A stretch of DNA of 64,000 nucleotides. Source: Bacteroidales bacterium. Its GTDB lineage: Bacteria > Bacteroidota > Bacteroidia > Bacteroidales > UBA932. Every line of letters begins with the position of its first letter. The first letter of the stretch is position 1. The stretch covers positions 1 through 64,000 of the forward strand of contig JAFTMS010000008.1 of assembly GCA_017452265.1 (NCBI GenBank), read 5' to 3'. The notes under the pieces were generated by a model. The model made no database searches. It saw nothing but the letters and a program-made list of their open reading frames with translations, and was not told where the DNA came from. This document shows positions 16,726-25,495 of the stretch, piece after piece. The position numbers and the translations under genes are program-made.

Positions 16726-16756
16726 CGAATTTTTCTGAATTTCTTTGTCTTTTGCG

Positions 16757-16764
16757 TACCTTTG
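16757..16764 (+). promoter_or_regulatory. -7 box of pseudouridine synthase gene
   Basis: TACCTTTG matches TAnnTTTG and lies 18 bases before the ATG at 16782. It excludes the longer frame that begins at 16692. Confidence 0.55.
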
Positions 16765-16781
16765 CCAAAGGTTTGCACAAA

Positions 16782-17528
16782 ATGGAAAAGAATCTCAAGA
16801 TAGTTTACGAAGACGACTGGCTCATCGTAGTGGACAAGCCATGCGGAATGCTTACAATGTCCACAGGAAAGGCCGGTGAGGTGACGGCGTATTCAATGCT
16901 GACGGACTATGCACGTGAAGGTGACGGCAGAAGGCAACGTTCCGGAAAGCAGCGGACTCAGAGCCGGGTATTCATCGTGCACCGTCTGGACAGGGACACG
17001 TCCGGTCTTCTTGTGTTTGCGAAGGACGAGGAAACGAAGCTTGCTCTTCAGGAGAACTGGAGCGAGGCTGTGCTTTCGAGGAAGTATGAAGCAATACTTG
17101 AAGGCAGGATAGAGGATGAAGAAGGCTGGATCGAGACATGGCTATACGAGAATCCGAAATCCATGCTGGTGCATTGCTACGAGATCGGAAGGAATGAGAA
17201 TCCGGAAAAGCCGCCGAGAAAAGGCTGGGCATATGCATCGAGCCATTGCCGCACGACAGGCCTGCTGACGATTGACAATCAGACATATACAAAGGTGGAA
17301 TTCGAACTTGAAACCGGCAGGAGGAACCAGATACGTGTGCATTCGCAGTGGATAGGACACCCGATAGCCGGCGACAGAAAATACGGAGCAAAGACCAACC
17401 CGTTCGGCCGCCTCGCCCTCCACGCCAAAACCCTCGAATTCATCCATCCCTGGACCGGCAAGACTCTCCGCTTCACCTCTCCCCTGCCTCGGAATCTGAA
17501 ACAGCATGATTCTTGCGGAAAGCATTGA
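16782..17528 (+). CDS. RluA family pseudouridine synthase
   Basis: The 248-residue enzyme starts MEKNLKIVYEDDWLIVVDKP and holds the catalytic motif HRLDRDTSGLLVFAK with the nucleophilic Asp. Further RluA-family segments are VEFELETGRRNQIRVH and GDRKYGAK. There is no S4 domain, which fits the short RluA/RluC-like group. It isomerises uridines in rRNA or tRNA; the site cannot be told from sequence. A frame extending 30 codons upstream crosses the promoter and is not used. Confidence 0.9.
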   Translation: MEKNLKIVYEDDWLIVVDKPCGMLTMSTGKAGEVTAYSMLTDYAREGDGRRQRSGKQRTQSRVFIVHRLDRDTSGLLVFAKDEETKLALQENWSEAVLSRKYEAILEGRIEDEEGWIETWLYENPKSMLVHCYEIGRNENPEKPPRKGWAYASSHCRTTGLLTIDNQTYTKVEFELETGRRNQIRVHSQWIGHPIAGDRKYGAKTNPFGRLALHAKTLEFIHPWTGKTLRFTSPLPRNLKQHDSCGKH

Positions 17529-17578
17529 CAAACTATTGCATATTCAGCAAATAATCATTTTTTGCAAAAATGACATTT

Positions 17579-17725
17579 ATGAAAAGTACTGACAAAAACA
17601 TAAGGAAAAACATCTTTCAGCAGATACTGGAAGACAAGCGTGCTATTCGTGAATGTATTCAGAATGGCGGAAATATAGAAAAAGTGGCGAAAGAGCGTGG
17701 AATCAAATTTGCAACTCCCTTATAA
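17579..17725 (+). CDS. Small hypothetical protein (48 aa), first gene of a foreign two-gene module
   Basis: The ORF MKSTDKNIRKNIFQQILED... ends with a VAKERGIKFATPL tail. It resembles small Bacteroidetes proteins that precede DUF6169-type genes, with a basic helix and a GG-(D/N)-hydrophobic helix like a minimal HTH. It is AT-rich compared with its neighbours and lies six bases before the broken gene at 17731, suggesting an antitoxin-like or accessory partner, which is inference only. Confidence 0.55.
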   Translation: MKSTDKNIRKNIFQQILEDKRAIRECIQNGGNIEKVAKERGIKFATPL

Positions 17726-17730
17726 TCTTC

Positions 17731-18045
17731 ATGCTGAAGACGAGTGGAATTACTTTTATCGACATTTCATCATATCACCCTCATTTTGACGAAGTCTATA
17801 CTTTCAACATCGAGCCTGAAAGTAATGAGCCACATCATATCGACAACAGGATAGCAGTTACCGTCATTGACATACTGACACGATTCTTTTCTGAAAAACA
17901 GCGCGCAATGCTTATTGGTATGTGACAATCTGGACGGGAAGGAGCAAATAATATTTCCATTTTCCTGAGAAAAGACCATCCTGACGGACAGGGAACAGTC
18001 AAGGCATTTTATGAACTGGTGACAAATGAAATGTATCCTATATGA
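17731..18045 (+). pseudogene. Frameshifted remnant of a DUF6169-like gene
   Basis: The first frame (17731-17925) encodes ISSYHPHFDEVYTFNIEP and DNRIAVTVIDILTRFFSE. Shifting frame continues homology as CDNLDGKEQIIFPF, and a third shift gives IFLRKDHPDGQGTVKAFYEL up to a stop at 18043-18045. Together the pieces look like one domain of the DUF6169 type with at least two frameshifts and a probable internal deletion of some 40 codons. Low GC also marks it as acquired. Sequencing error cannot be excluded, but the deletion argues for real decay. Confidence 0.6.
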
Positions 18046-18048
18046 TGC

Positions 18049-18954
18049 CTATAAAAAGGCACAAGGGGTGGTTCGGGATATCCGGCGGAAGCGGATCATG
18101 GACGGGTATGAGCGGATGAATCCGGGAATATGACGAAGCACATCTGACGAGCGGCGGAACATGCTGATTCCGAGCAGTTCGAAAGGCTGTATGAAGAGCC
18201 TCCACGGAAGGAAGTTCAACGGATTGCTGACCTTCACGACAGATGCAACGCATTTCAGGCGCATTGCAGAAGCCTTGGACATCGGACGCATTTCGCGGTC
18301 ATGCACCGCCGGCACTCCCGGAACAAATCCCACCATGAAGCCATGATATATGGCCCTGTGAAGCCAGTTGTCATCCTCGCCGTAATGAGTAAAAGCAGGT
18401 GAAAAGCCCCCGACAGCCTCCAAACAGGCCCGGCTTATCATCCAGTGTGCCGCCATCACAAAAGGCACATCCACGATTTCATCAGAACCTTTGCCGGAAT
18501 AAACTCCTGAAGATGTCCTGTAATACGCCTCCAGTTCAGGACAACGTGAAATGCATTTTGCTGCAAAACGAGGATCAGGCTTTTCAAGCGAAGCCGTCAT
18601 CTGCATCGGACTCAACACACCGTAATCAGTCCCCGACATAGCCTCAGACAATCGCGCAAACGTATCAGGAAAAACCCAGGCGTCCTGATTCAGGAGATAG
18701 ACATATTCATAGCCTTCATCCAGAGCATAGCGCATACCGATGTTGTTTGCCCTGCCGAACCCGAGGTTCTCCCCGGAACAGTGCAATATTGCGGAAGGAA
18801 AATGCTCACGGACATGTTCCACAGTCCCGTCCGTCGACCCATTGTCCACGACAAACGCATCTGCTGCCATTCCGGAAGCATAGACGCTCCCAAGACATCT
18901 GTCGATCCATTTCATGCCGTTGTAGGTCACGATGATTACAAGTACCTTATTCAT
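18049..18954 (-). CDS. Glycosyltransferase family 2 (rhamnosyltransferase-like)
   Basis: The 301-residue protein starts VLVIIVTYNGMKWIDRCLGS and has the GT-A nucleotide-sugar site FVVDNGSTDGT and the acceptor-side motif YLLNQDAWVFPDT (an N-x-D in place of DxD). The ENLGFGRANNIG motif is typical of the rhamnosyltransferase-like GT2 branch. No membrane span is seen apart from weak C-terminal amphipathic stretches. It is the last gene of the glycan operon; donor and acceptor are unknown. Confidence 0.9.
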   Translation of the reverse strand: MNKVLVIIVTYNGMKWIDRCLGSVYASGMAADAFVVDNGSTDGTVEHVREHFPSAILHCSGENLGFGRANNIGMRYALDEGYEYVYLLNQDAWVFPDTFARLSEAMSGTDYGVLSPMQMTASLEKPDPRFAAKCISRCPELEAYYRTSSGVYSGKGSDEIVDVPFVMAAHWMISRACLEAVGGFSPAFTHYGEDDNWLHRAIYHGFMVGFVPGVPAVHDREMRPMSKASAMRLKCVASVVKVSNPLNFLPWRLFIQPFELLGISMFRRSSDVLRHIPGFIRSYPSMIRFRRISRTTPCAFL

Positions 18955-18960
18955 AACTCC

Positions 18961-19989
18961 TTACCTCCCGAACAGTTCAGCAAAAAACGCACAACATCTG
19001 TAAAACGACACGGCAAGTCCATGCCTTCCGATCTTATACAGGACGACATTCGGAATCTGTCCCATACGGATGGAAAAGACTCCGAGACTTTTGTCGGCAT
19101 CCATATATCTGTAAAGTTCTGATATGTTTTCGCGAGAAAGCAGTTCAGATCTGCCGGAAGCAAACGCCGTCAAAATCCTGCACACATATCTTCCCACAAA
19201 GTCCCTATGATACAACTTCATGATTCTCCGGCTTCCGGAGTACTTCACTTCAAGCTGCTTCAGAAGAGGCGCATATGCCTTCAGAAGAACGAACACCTGA
19301 CGCAGATGCCTGTCGGAGGACATGTCACTGCTCAGCGAGCCTTCCTGAAGAATGTAGCTGTACACGGTCTGAGGCACAGTACGTACGCTGTCCGCATGGC
19401 TGAGGAAGGACATCACGAACATCTTGTCTTCGGCAAAAGACAGGTTTTCTATAAACCTCAACTGATGCTTCACTATAAGTGAACGACGGAACAGCTTGAA
19501 ACACGCAGAATTGAGCAGGTACGTATTACGACTGGCAAGATTCCTGTCAAAAAAAGTGCACATACGCTCGTTTCCCACATACATGGCTTCCGACGAAGGA
19601 CGGTATGAAGCCGTCACGGAAGAACCGTCAAGCTTTTCAAAGCCTCCGAGCACCATATCGCAGTCCTCGCCATACATAAGGGACAACGAACCGTCACGTA
19701 TTGCATCATCTGCATCCAGGAACATGACATACTCGCCGTGAGCCGCATAAAGACCTGCATTCCTTGCCGAGCTTACGCCTCCGTTCTCCTTATGCATCAC
19801 CCTGATGCACTCGTATTCGGACGCCAGTTCATCACATATCTTTCCCGACTCATCGGTGCTTCCGTCATCGACAAGTATGACCTCATATGAATCAAAATCC
19901 TGCATACATACGCTGCCGACAGCCCTTGCGACAAGCTCGCCGACATTATAGACAGGCACTATTACCGATATCTTCACTTCATTTACCAT
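18961..19989 (-). CDS. Glycosyltransferase family 2
   Basis: The 342-residue protein has the canonical start ISVIVPVYNVGELVARAVGS, the VILVDDGSTDESGKICDE donor site, ENGGVSSARNAGL, and a MFLDADD metal-binding motif. The C-terminal part holds no clear membrane span. It lies in a five-gene operon and overlaps the pyruvyl transferase gene by 11 bases. It adds one sugar to the repeat unit or lipid-linked glycan; identity unknown. Confidence 0.9.
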   Translation of the reverse strand: MVNEVKISVIVPVYNVGELVARAVGSVCMQDFDSYEVILVDDGSTDESGKICDELASEYECIRVMHKENGGVSSARNAGLYAAHGEYVMFLDADDAIRDGSLSLMYGEDCDMVLGGFEKLDGSSVTASYRPSSEAMYVGNERMCTFFDRNLASRNTYLLNSACFKLFRRSLIVKHQLRFIENLSFAEDKMFVMSFLSHADSVRTVPQTVYSYILQEGSLSSDMSSDRHLRQVFVLLKAYAPLLKQLEVKYSGSRRIMKLYHRDFVGRYVCRILTAFASGRSELLSRENISELYRYMDADKSLGVFSIRMGQIPNVVLYKIGRHGLAVSFYRCCAFFAELFGR

Positions 19990-21052
19990 ATCCTATGTTC
20001 ATGTCTATAAAGTCATACGAATACTTGCGGCGGTCCTGAAGACGTGCCCATACCGCATTGAAATCCATAGGCCCAGGCACAATTTCATCATCCGGTCCCA
20101 TGATGCGGTCTTCTGCGCCAAGCGACTGCAGAAGCTCCCTGTAGCGCAGGTCGTAGCCGTCCCAGAGAGGCAGGGCATGAAACGGAGTGCCGAAAAGGAT
20201 GGAGAATACGACTCCGTGGAAAGACGTCGTGACCACATGGGATGCATATCTGAAAAGCGACACGAAATCCTGCACGGAATAATTCATGCGGGACAGGTCT
20301 ATGACCTCGCATCCGCCGCCGATCCTTGCCGCTGCCTCTTCAGCCTTTCTCCGGAGCAGCCCCTTCGTGTCCTTGCGCCAGCGCACTTCATATATAAGCA
20401 CATATTTCCGTTTCTTCCATCTGTGGTCTACAACCGGCTCCCAGACCGACGCATCAGTCAGCAGCGTAGGGTCCAGACATACGTCACAATGCATTCCGGA
20501 CATCCTCTGCACTTCAAGGGCCACCTCCGCCTCCCTCATCGACAAAGCATCGAACCTCGGACAGCACGTCTTGAGGACATCAGCACCGATTGCCTTCACA
20601 GACTTCATGTCGGCACTTATCGCGTAGCCTATGACCTTCGCATCCTTTGGATGAGGAAAATCTCCCATATACACCTTATCCGCCTCACCGCCAAGGCAAT
20701 GCAGACTCCAAAGCTGGTCGCTTCCTATGACATAGCAGTCGAAGTCCTGAGGAATTGATGCGCTTGTACACGGCTCAGTCAGCTGCAGCCAGTCACGACG
20801 GAAAGCGGCAAAATTCCTGCGTCTGCATGGAGCAAGAAGAAACTTCTTGAGATTCTTCTTCAGATACGGAATGCCGTCGCGACGGAACATCCTCAAGCTG
20901 AACCAACGGTAAAATTCCTCAATCCACGGCTGCCTGTAATCTATCACACGCACTTCATGACCTTTGCGTCTGAGAGTCTCCTGTAACGCAAAGCTCTGAA
21001 GCACAGCACCGTAATTATCTGCACGATGAAATGTCAATATCCCTATCCTCAT
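19979..21052 (-). CDS. Polysaccharide pyruvyl transferase family protein
   Basis: The 357-residue protein starts RIGILTFHRADNYGAVLQSFAL, the usual beginning of the CsaB/WcaK-like pyruvyl transferase family. YVIGSDQLWSL, CLDPTLL and a VTTSFHGVVFSILFG segment near residue 275 (the conserved SxRxH/SFHG-type loop) support it. Family members transfer ketal pyruvate from PEP to a sugar, giving the glycan a negative charge. It overlaps genes on both sides. Confidence 0.9.
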   Translation of the reverse strand: MRIGILTFHRADNYGAVLQSFALQETLRRKGHEVRVIDYRQPWIEEFYRWFSLRMFRRDGIPYLKKNLKKFLLAPCRRRNFAAFRRDWLQLTEPCTSASIPQDFDCYVIGSDQLWSLHCLGGEADKVYMGDFPHPKDAKVIGYAISADMKSVKAIGADVLKTCCPRFDALSMREAEVALEVQRMSGMHCDVCLDPTLLTDASVWEPVVDHRWKKRKYVLIYEVRWRKDTKGLLRRKAEEAAARIGGGCEVIDLSRMNYSVQDFVSLFRYASHVVTTSFHGVVFSILFGTPFHALPLWDGYDLRYRELLQSLGAEDRIMGPDDEIVPGPMDFNAVWARLQDRRKYSYDFIDMNIGYGK

Positions 21053-22203
21053 ATCTTTCCGAAAATTTTACGCAGAAACACCTTCAGCTGCCAGGCCTTG
21101 TAGCGCCAGCCCATGTCTCCCCATCTCCTTGCGACATAACCGAACCCCCTTTCCTCATATGCCTTCGCAAAGTCTCCGCTTTCATGATACAGACGCGCAG
21201 GATGAAGCATATTAGGATTCTTTGTTGCCATGAACTCCTTCGTCAGGAGCACCGGTCGAGAATGAACATCATCCATCGCTGCCGTCCATATACTCTTACC
21301 TTTCGACGAATTGCATAGGAGCATAGACGTTCCTTCATCGGTATCCCACTCAGGGATCCTTTCACCTATTCCCCAAAAATCCGCCACAGTCACATCGGAC
21401 TCGCGATGATATATGTCGTAGGGGCATGAAGCGCAGCTCGGACGCAGCATTATATTCTTGTAGAACAGCACCTTGTATGTTTCCCTGCATTCCTTTTTTC
21501 CGCCTTCGAAGACGAATGATTCCTTATGTACCTTCCATCCGTTCACGGACTTGTCGCGGAAGTCTGCAACCGTCATCTTACGGCCTTTGGCTACATATTC
21601 TATATAATCACTCCACACAGCAGGCGAAGGGACTCCATGACAGACGAAATCCATCAGGACAAGCCCGTTCTGAAGAGAATCAGGGATATAGGATTTGAGG
21701 CCTGCACATTGGCACGGAGTCCCTGTGAACAGCACCTGAAGGCCAGCCTTCAGATCCTTCCTCACGTTCCGGAAGACATCACCCATATCACTCTGGACAT
21801 ATTTGCTGCCTCGGAAGGCATTTCTTTCCTCTGGAGTGCAGGCCCTTGCATGCGAAACGGTGAAATCTGTGTTGAAAGCCGCTCCATATATGACGCCACC
21901 ATTCTTCAAGACGACATCCGACAATGCTGTGAAGGCACCCCCGCTCTGACTTTTCGACAGACTTTCACTGTCCTTATGCCTGACCGCCCGGACAACCAAA
22001 GCCTCATCATGCTCTTCTGCCGGCTTTTCCACAATAAAGTCGCACACCTTTTCACATAGTCCGCATTCCGTGCAACGGGTCATGTCGGTTTCCGGATATC
22101 TGAAGCCAAGGCTATCTTCCTTCATGACTATTGCGTCATGAGGACAGACTGCATGGCAGGCCGTACAGCCGCAGCATCTTGACTTATCCTCAATTCTGAT
22201 CAT
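21049..22203 (-). CDS. Coenzyme F420 hydrogenase/dehydrogenase beta-subunit-like iron-sulfur protein
   Basis: The 384-residue protein opens with a two-cluster ferredoxin domain: CCGCTACHAVCP (near 10-20) and CTECGLCEKVC (near 41-51), followed by the FrhB-like N- and C-terminal domains. In Bacteroidetes this family lies in capsule loci next to pyruvyl transferases, as here, and no F420 enzyme is implied. It may reduce or modify a sugar or the pyruvyl group; the reaction is not known. Confidence 0.85.
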   Translation of the reverse strand: MIRIEDKSRCCGCTACHAVCPHDAIVMKEDSLGFRYPETDMTRCTECGLCEKVCDFIVEKPAEEHDEALVVRAVRHKDSESLSKSQSGGAFTALSDVVLKNGGVIYGAAFNTDFTVSHARACTPEERNAFRGSKYVQSDMGDVFRNVRKDLKAGLQVLFTGTPCQCAGLKSYIPDSLQNGLVLMDFVCHGVPSPAVWSDYIEYVAKGRKMTVADFRDKSVNGWKVHKESFVFEGGKKECRETYKVLFYKNIMLRPSCASCPYDIYHRESDVTVADFWGIGERIPEWDTDEGTSMLLCNSSKGKSIWTAAMDDVHSRPVLLTKEFMATKNPNMLHPARLYHESGDFAKAYEERGFGYVARRWGDMGWRYKAWQLKVFLRKIFGKI

Positions 22204-23717
22204 CTTCTGAAAGGTTTTAGAAGCATCGTGATCATATCCCTGCGCTCATCCCTGCTGCATCCTATGAACAGAACCGACAGGCTGGCGGAAACCACGCATA
22301 CAGCAAGACTGAGACAGAAGCCGCCGAAACCTTCCGGCATGAAACGACACATCAGAAACGGCAGGACAAGAGCGGCAGCTGTCACGCAGAGGACATTGCA
22401 ATATACCCTTGCAATGAATTGTCTTGGAGAGAGTCCCAAAAGACCACGCAAAATGGCCAGACGGGCAAAAAAGCATATCTGTGAAATACCTATGGCAACT
22501 GCAACCGTCACTTCGGGAGGAGCCCCGGCCTTCAGAAAGACATACGAAACTGGCAGATTCAGCATGATCAGGCCGCCGACGACAGACTGGTAACGCCGTA
22601 TGCTTCCAGTCGCAAGAGCCGACGTCATCAAAGGATTCGAGATCGATTCGCTCAGCGAAAGCACAAGGAAGAGCCTTGCAAACGAAACGGACTGTCCAGG
22701 AACATCCTTGAGCCATAAGTCCATGAGATACTCGGTGTTGAAGAGCACCGGCAGGACGATGATGAAAAGCAGATAATACGACATCCGCGAGGCCTTGCGA
22801 ACAAGCGAAAGCATGTATTCACGGTCACCTGCGGCATATGATTTCGTGATCTGAGGATTCACGGCGGTCATGAAGTTGGTGACAAATCCCTGAACCGCAT
22901 TGCTGAGCTGAAGCGCCATGCCACGCGCAGCATTCACCGCCGTACCGGCAAAAAGGTTCACGAGGATGTTACCTCCATGGTCACGGAGCACACCGGCTGT
23001 CACTCCGATGAAGTTCCAGCCCGCAAACGAAAACATCTCACGGATCAGCCTGCCGTCGAATACCGGACGATAGCGGCATTCCTCGAAATGACGACGGCAG
23101 TATATTCCGTACGCAAGACGCACGATCAGCACAGCGACAGCCATTAGCACCGAATACAATATGAGACGGTCGGTTGCGGAATACTTTATGAGAAGAGCCA
23201 CTCCAAAGCGGAGAAGGCCGTCAAGAATTCCGATTCCGGCATATGCAGACATATTTTCATGAGCTGTTATCGACGCCATCTGAGGAACGCTCATCAGGTT
23301 CACCACAAAAGCAAGCAAAGAGAACTGCAGAACCCATCTTGCCGCAGGGATTCTCGCAGGATCTATCGTCATCTTATTGTCTATGAACCAGATGCCGGCC
23401 GGCTCCGCAAGCAGTACTACAATCAGGGCAAGAATAAGCTGGATAGTCACTGCAGTGGAATATACCTTGTTCAGATGGGCCTCGCTGCCCTTTCCCATCT
23501 CAAATGTGATGAATCTGGAAACAGCAGCATTGAGAGCTCCGGAAATGATTGAAAACATGGAGACGACGCCTCCTATGACATTATATACGCCATAGTCGTT
23601 TTCACCGAGGGCATCAAGGACAATCCTGGAGGTGAACAGACCGAGAAACATCATGAAGAGCATCCTGAAGTAGAGCATCAGGGTGTTCTTGGCTATGCGT
23701 TTATCGTTCTGCTGCAT
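22200..23717 (-). CDS. Polysaccharide flippase (Wzx/MATE-like)
   Basis: The 505-residue protein from Met 23717 (MQQNDKRIAKNTLMLYFRML) has about 12-14 transmembrane segments and the family signature FTSRIVLDALGENDYGVYN. It would flip a lipid-linked glycan across the inner membrane. A frame extends upstream to a Met at 23774, but the strong promoter at 23740-23769 lies inside that extension, so the later start is taken. First gene of the operon; no Wzy polymerase is present in it. Confidence 0.88.
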   Translation of the reverse strand: MQQNDKRIAKNTLMLYFRMLFMMFLGLFTSRIVLDALGENDYGVYNVIGGVVSMFSIISGALNAAVSRFITFEMGKGSEAHLNKVYSTAVTIQLILALIVVLLAEPAGIWFIDNKMTIDPARIPAARWVLQFSLLAFVVNLMSVPQMASITAHENMSAYAGIGILDGLLRFGVALLIKYSATDRLILYSVLMAVAVLIVRLAYGIYCRRHFEECRYRPVFDGRLIREMFSFAGWNFIGVTAGVLRDHGGNILVNLFAGTAVNAARGMALQLSNAVQGFVTNFMTAVNPQITKSYAAGDREYMLSLVRKASRMSYYLLFIIVLPVLFNTEYLMDLWLKDVPGQSVSFARLFLVLSLSESISNPLMTSALATGSIRRYQSVVGGLIMLNLPVSYVFLKAGAPPEVTVAVAIGISQICFFARLAILRGLLGLSPRQFIARVYCNVLCVTAAALVLPFLMCRFMPEGFGGFCLSLAVCVVSASLSVLFIGCSRDERRDMITMLLKPFRR

Positions 23718-23739
23718 TAATTGTACGTTTACAGAACAA

Positions 23740-23769
23740 CAAATATAAGCAAAATCCTGCATACTGCAA
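23740..23769 (-). promoter_or_regulatory. Strong promoter of the glycan operon
   Basis: On the minus strand TTG (23767-23769), exactly 19 bases, then TATATTTG (23740-23747): a full match to the Bacteroidetes consensus. The leader before Met 23717 would be about 18 bases. Confidence 0.85.
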
Positions 23770-23777
23770 TACAAGCC

Positions 23778-23810
23778 TTGCCTAAGGGCATAAATGTTCG
23801 ATTATATTTG
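23778..23810 (+). promoter_or_regulatory. Promoter of Dabb gene
   Basis: TTG (23778-23780), 22 bases, then TATATTTG (23803-23810). It is divergent from the glycan-operon promoter. Confidence 0.6.
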
Positions 23811-23880
23811 GTAGTGTCACAAATAATATCTAAATTAGTCGTCGATAATTTTTTACTAAAAACGCTAAACACTAACAGAT

Positions 23881-24180
23881 ATGGTAAGGTACTGTGTAAT
23901 GTGGAAGTTCAAGCCATCAGATGGCAAGACTCCGAAGGAACTCGCGGAAGATGTCAAGGAGAAATATGAGTCCCTCATGGGACTCGTTCCGGGACTCACA
24001 AACATCGAAATCGGCATCAACCGCAATGATGGAAAGACATCTTATGATGCAGTCATGATTGCAGATTTCGAAAGCTGGGAATCCCTTGCCGCCTACAAGG
24101 CAGACACCATGAGGGACAACGTCATAGAGTACGTGAAGACAATCGCCGAAGTTCGTGCGAAAGTCGAGTACGAAAGGTAA
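23881..24180 (+). CDS. Dabb (stress-responsive A/B barrel) domain protein
   Basis: The 99-residue cytosolic protein is a single Dabb domain: VRYCVMWKFKP at the start, LVPGLTNIEIGIN in the middle and YDAVMIADFESWESLAAYK before the last helix. Such ferredoxin-like dimers can bind small hydrophobic compounds or act in aromatic metabolism; no catalytic role can be assigned. It is monocistronic, followed by a hairpin. Confidence 0.88.
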   Translation: MVRYCVMWKFKPSDGKTPKELAEDVKEKYESLMGLVPGLTNIEIGINRNDGKTSYDAVMIADFESWESLAAYKADTMRDNVIEYVKTIAEVRAKVEYER

Positions 24181-24203
24181 GAAGTGTATTTATTAAGGAA
24201 TTA

Positions 24204-24244
24204 TTCCGCCGGAATCCGGTTCAAGAGACTGGTTTCCGGCGGAA
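24204..24244. terminator. Inverted repeat after Dabb gene
   Basis: TTCCGCCGGAA (24204-24214) and TTCCGGCGGAA (24234-24244) form an 11-bp stem with a 19-base loop. No T run follows on the plus strand, so termination is likely but weakly supported. It lies between convergent genes. Confidence 0.6.
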
Positions 24245-24316
24245 CTGCAAAATAAAGGTGATATATGGAGAGCCTCAGCGTTTGGTTGGCCTGACCACAA
24301 CCGAGGACGGAGATTG

Positions 24317-25399
24317 CTACCGTATCTTCACCATTTCCACAGGCTGCTGCTGGACGGCATCAAGCGGCGTCGACTGGAATCCGACCTTTTCGAAATCGAT
24401 GTCCTTAAGGTCGATGCAGCGGATATTGCTGTTCCAGGCCGTCCTGTAATAGAACTTCATGTCGGTCTGATCTGTCACGGCAGTGAACTGGGTCGCACTC
24501 GGAAGGCCCTTTGGAATGTCTGCCTTTGCATGCTGGCTGCCGACAGGAATGTCGAAGTTGTTCAGGATATGGAAAGCCTGCACCACGGTCTCGAATCCTG
24601 TATCCCATGTCGGAGCTGTAGTCTGGAAGAAGGTCGCACGGACGAATCTTGAAGGAGAGGTGAAGTCACCAGGAAGTCCGAGCATGCCGCTGCCGTGTCC
24701 GAGAGGCTGGAGTACGATTCCGGGAGCTATCGTATTGTCAGCTGCAGAACCGGGCTCAAGGTTCACATAATTGTTAAGGTTCGTCATATGCCATGGAAAT
24801 CCCGGAGCATTGGTCAGCACGCCAAGAGTGTTCTCATAGAAGTTCGGCACACCCTTCACCACCTCAAGAACCACCATCCTTCCGTTCGGTTCCGCAATCC
24901 TCCAGTGCACCGCACCGATCTTATGGTTCAGAGTCACAAGATCTATCTTTGCGAGTGCCTCCTTCACCTCATCGATTGTGGAGAACTGCGAAAGCACCCA
25001 CGAAACGAACTGCATGTCACAGAGCGTCCTGTCGTTGTTCTTCTCGTCATACGGCCCGTATTCCCCGTATTGCGGGAAGAAGAAGAGTCCGGCTGACAGT
25101 CCCGATTCGTTCACGCCCTCCACAACGAAAGGCTCATATTCCGTATATATACCTACGTATCCGTATCTTCCGCTGTATTTCAGGCCGTTGTCGCCTGTCG
25201 GAGTGTAGGACTGATGCTGATGTCCGCGAGGGGCCACCACATATCCGCACTGCATCGGAGTCGCCGCCCATTCCACTGTTCTTGCAACCACCCTGCTGCC
25301 GTCAGCTGCAGAAAGAGATATGCCTGTACAGGCATCGGAAGGAACTGCAAACAAGGCCGCGAGAACCGTTGCAGACAATAATGCTATTAATCGTTTCAT
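24317..25399 (-). CDS. Exported linear amide C-N hydrolase (choloylglycine hydrolase family)
   Basis: From Met 25399 the product is 360 residues with a signal peptide ending just before Cys in PSDACTGISL. In this Ntn-hydrolase family the first mature residue is the catalytic Cys, so export would also expose the nucleophile. Other family segments are VVARTVEWAATPM and the VNESGLSAGLFFF loop. Activity could be bile-salt or penicillin-V-type amide hydrolysis; which one cannot be read from sequence. A Met 17 codons upstream would add residues before the signal peptide and is not used. Confidence 0.88.
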   Translation of the reverse strand: MKRLIALLSATVLAALFAVPSDACTGISLSAADGSRVVARTVEWAATPMQCGYVVAPRGHQHQSYTPTGDNGLKYSGRYGYVGIYTEYEPFVVEGVNESGLSAGLFFFPQYGEYGPYDEKNNDRTLCDMQFVSWVLSQFSTIDEVKEALAKIDLVTLNHKIGAVHWRIAEPNGRMVVLEVVKGVPNFYENTLGVLTNAPGFPWHMTNLNNYVNLEPGSAADNTIAPGIVLQPLGHGSGMLGLPGDFTSPSRFVRATFFQTTAPTWDTGFETVVQAFHILNNFDIPVGSQHAKADIPKGLPSATQFTAVTDQTDMKFYYRTAWNSNIRCIDLKDIDFEKVGFQSTPLDAVQQQPVEMVKIR

Positions 25400-25495
25400 A
25401 CTACTAGATTTTAAAAATTCCAGATTGCATATTAGCAAGGCTCGGGCCAATTCCCTTTGACGGCATTCTTAAAATCCGGAGTATGTGATCTGACC

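Noticed and set aside
21049-22203. True F420-dependent enzyme
   Set aside because: The family name is historical; capsule-locus members in Bacteroidetes occur without F420 biosynthesis.
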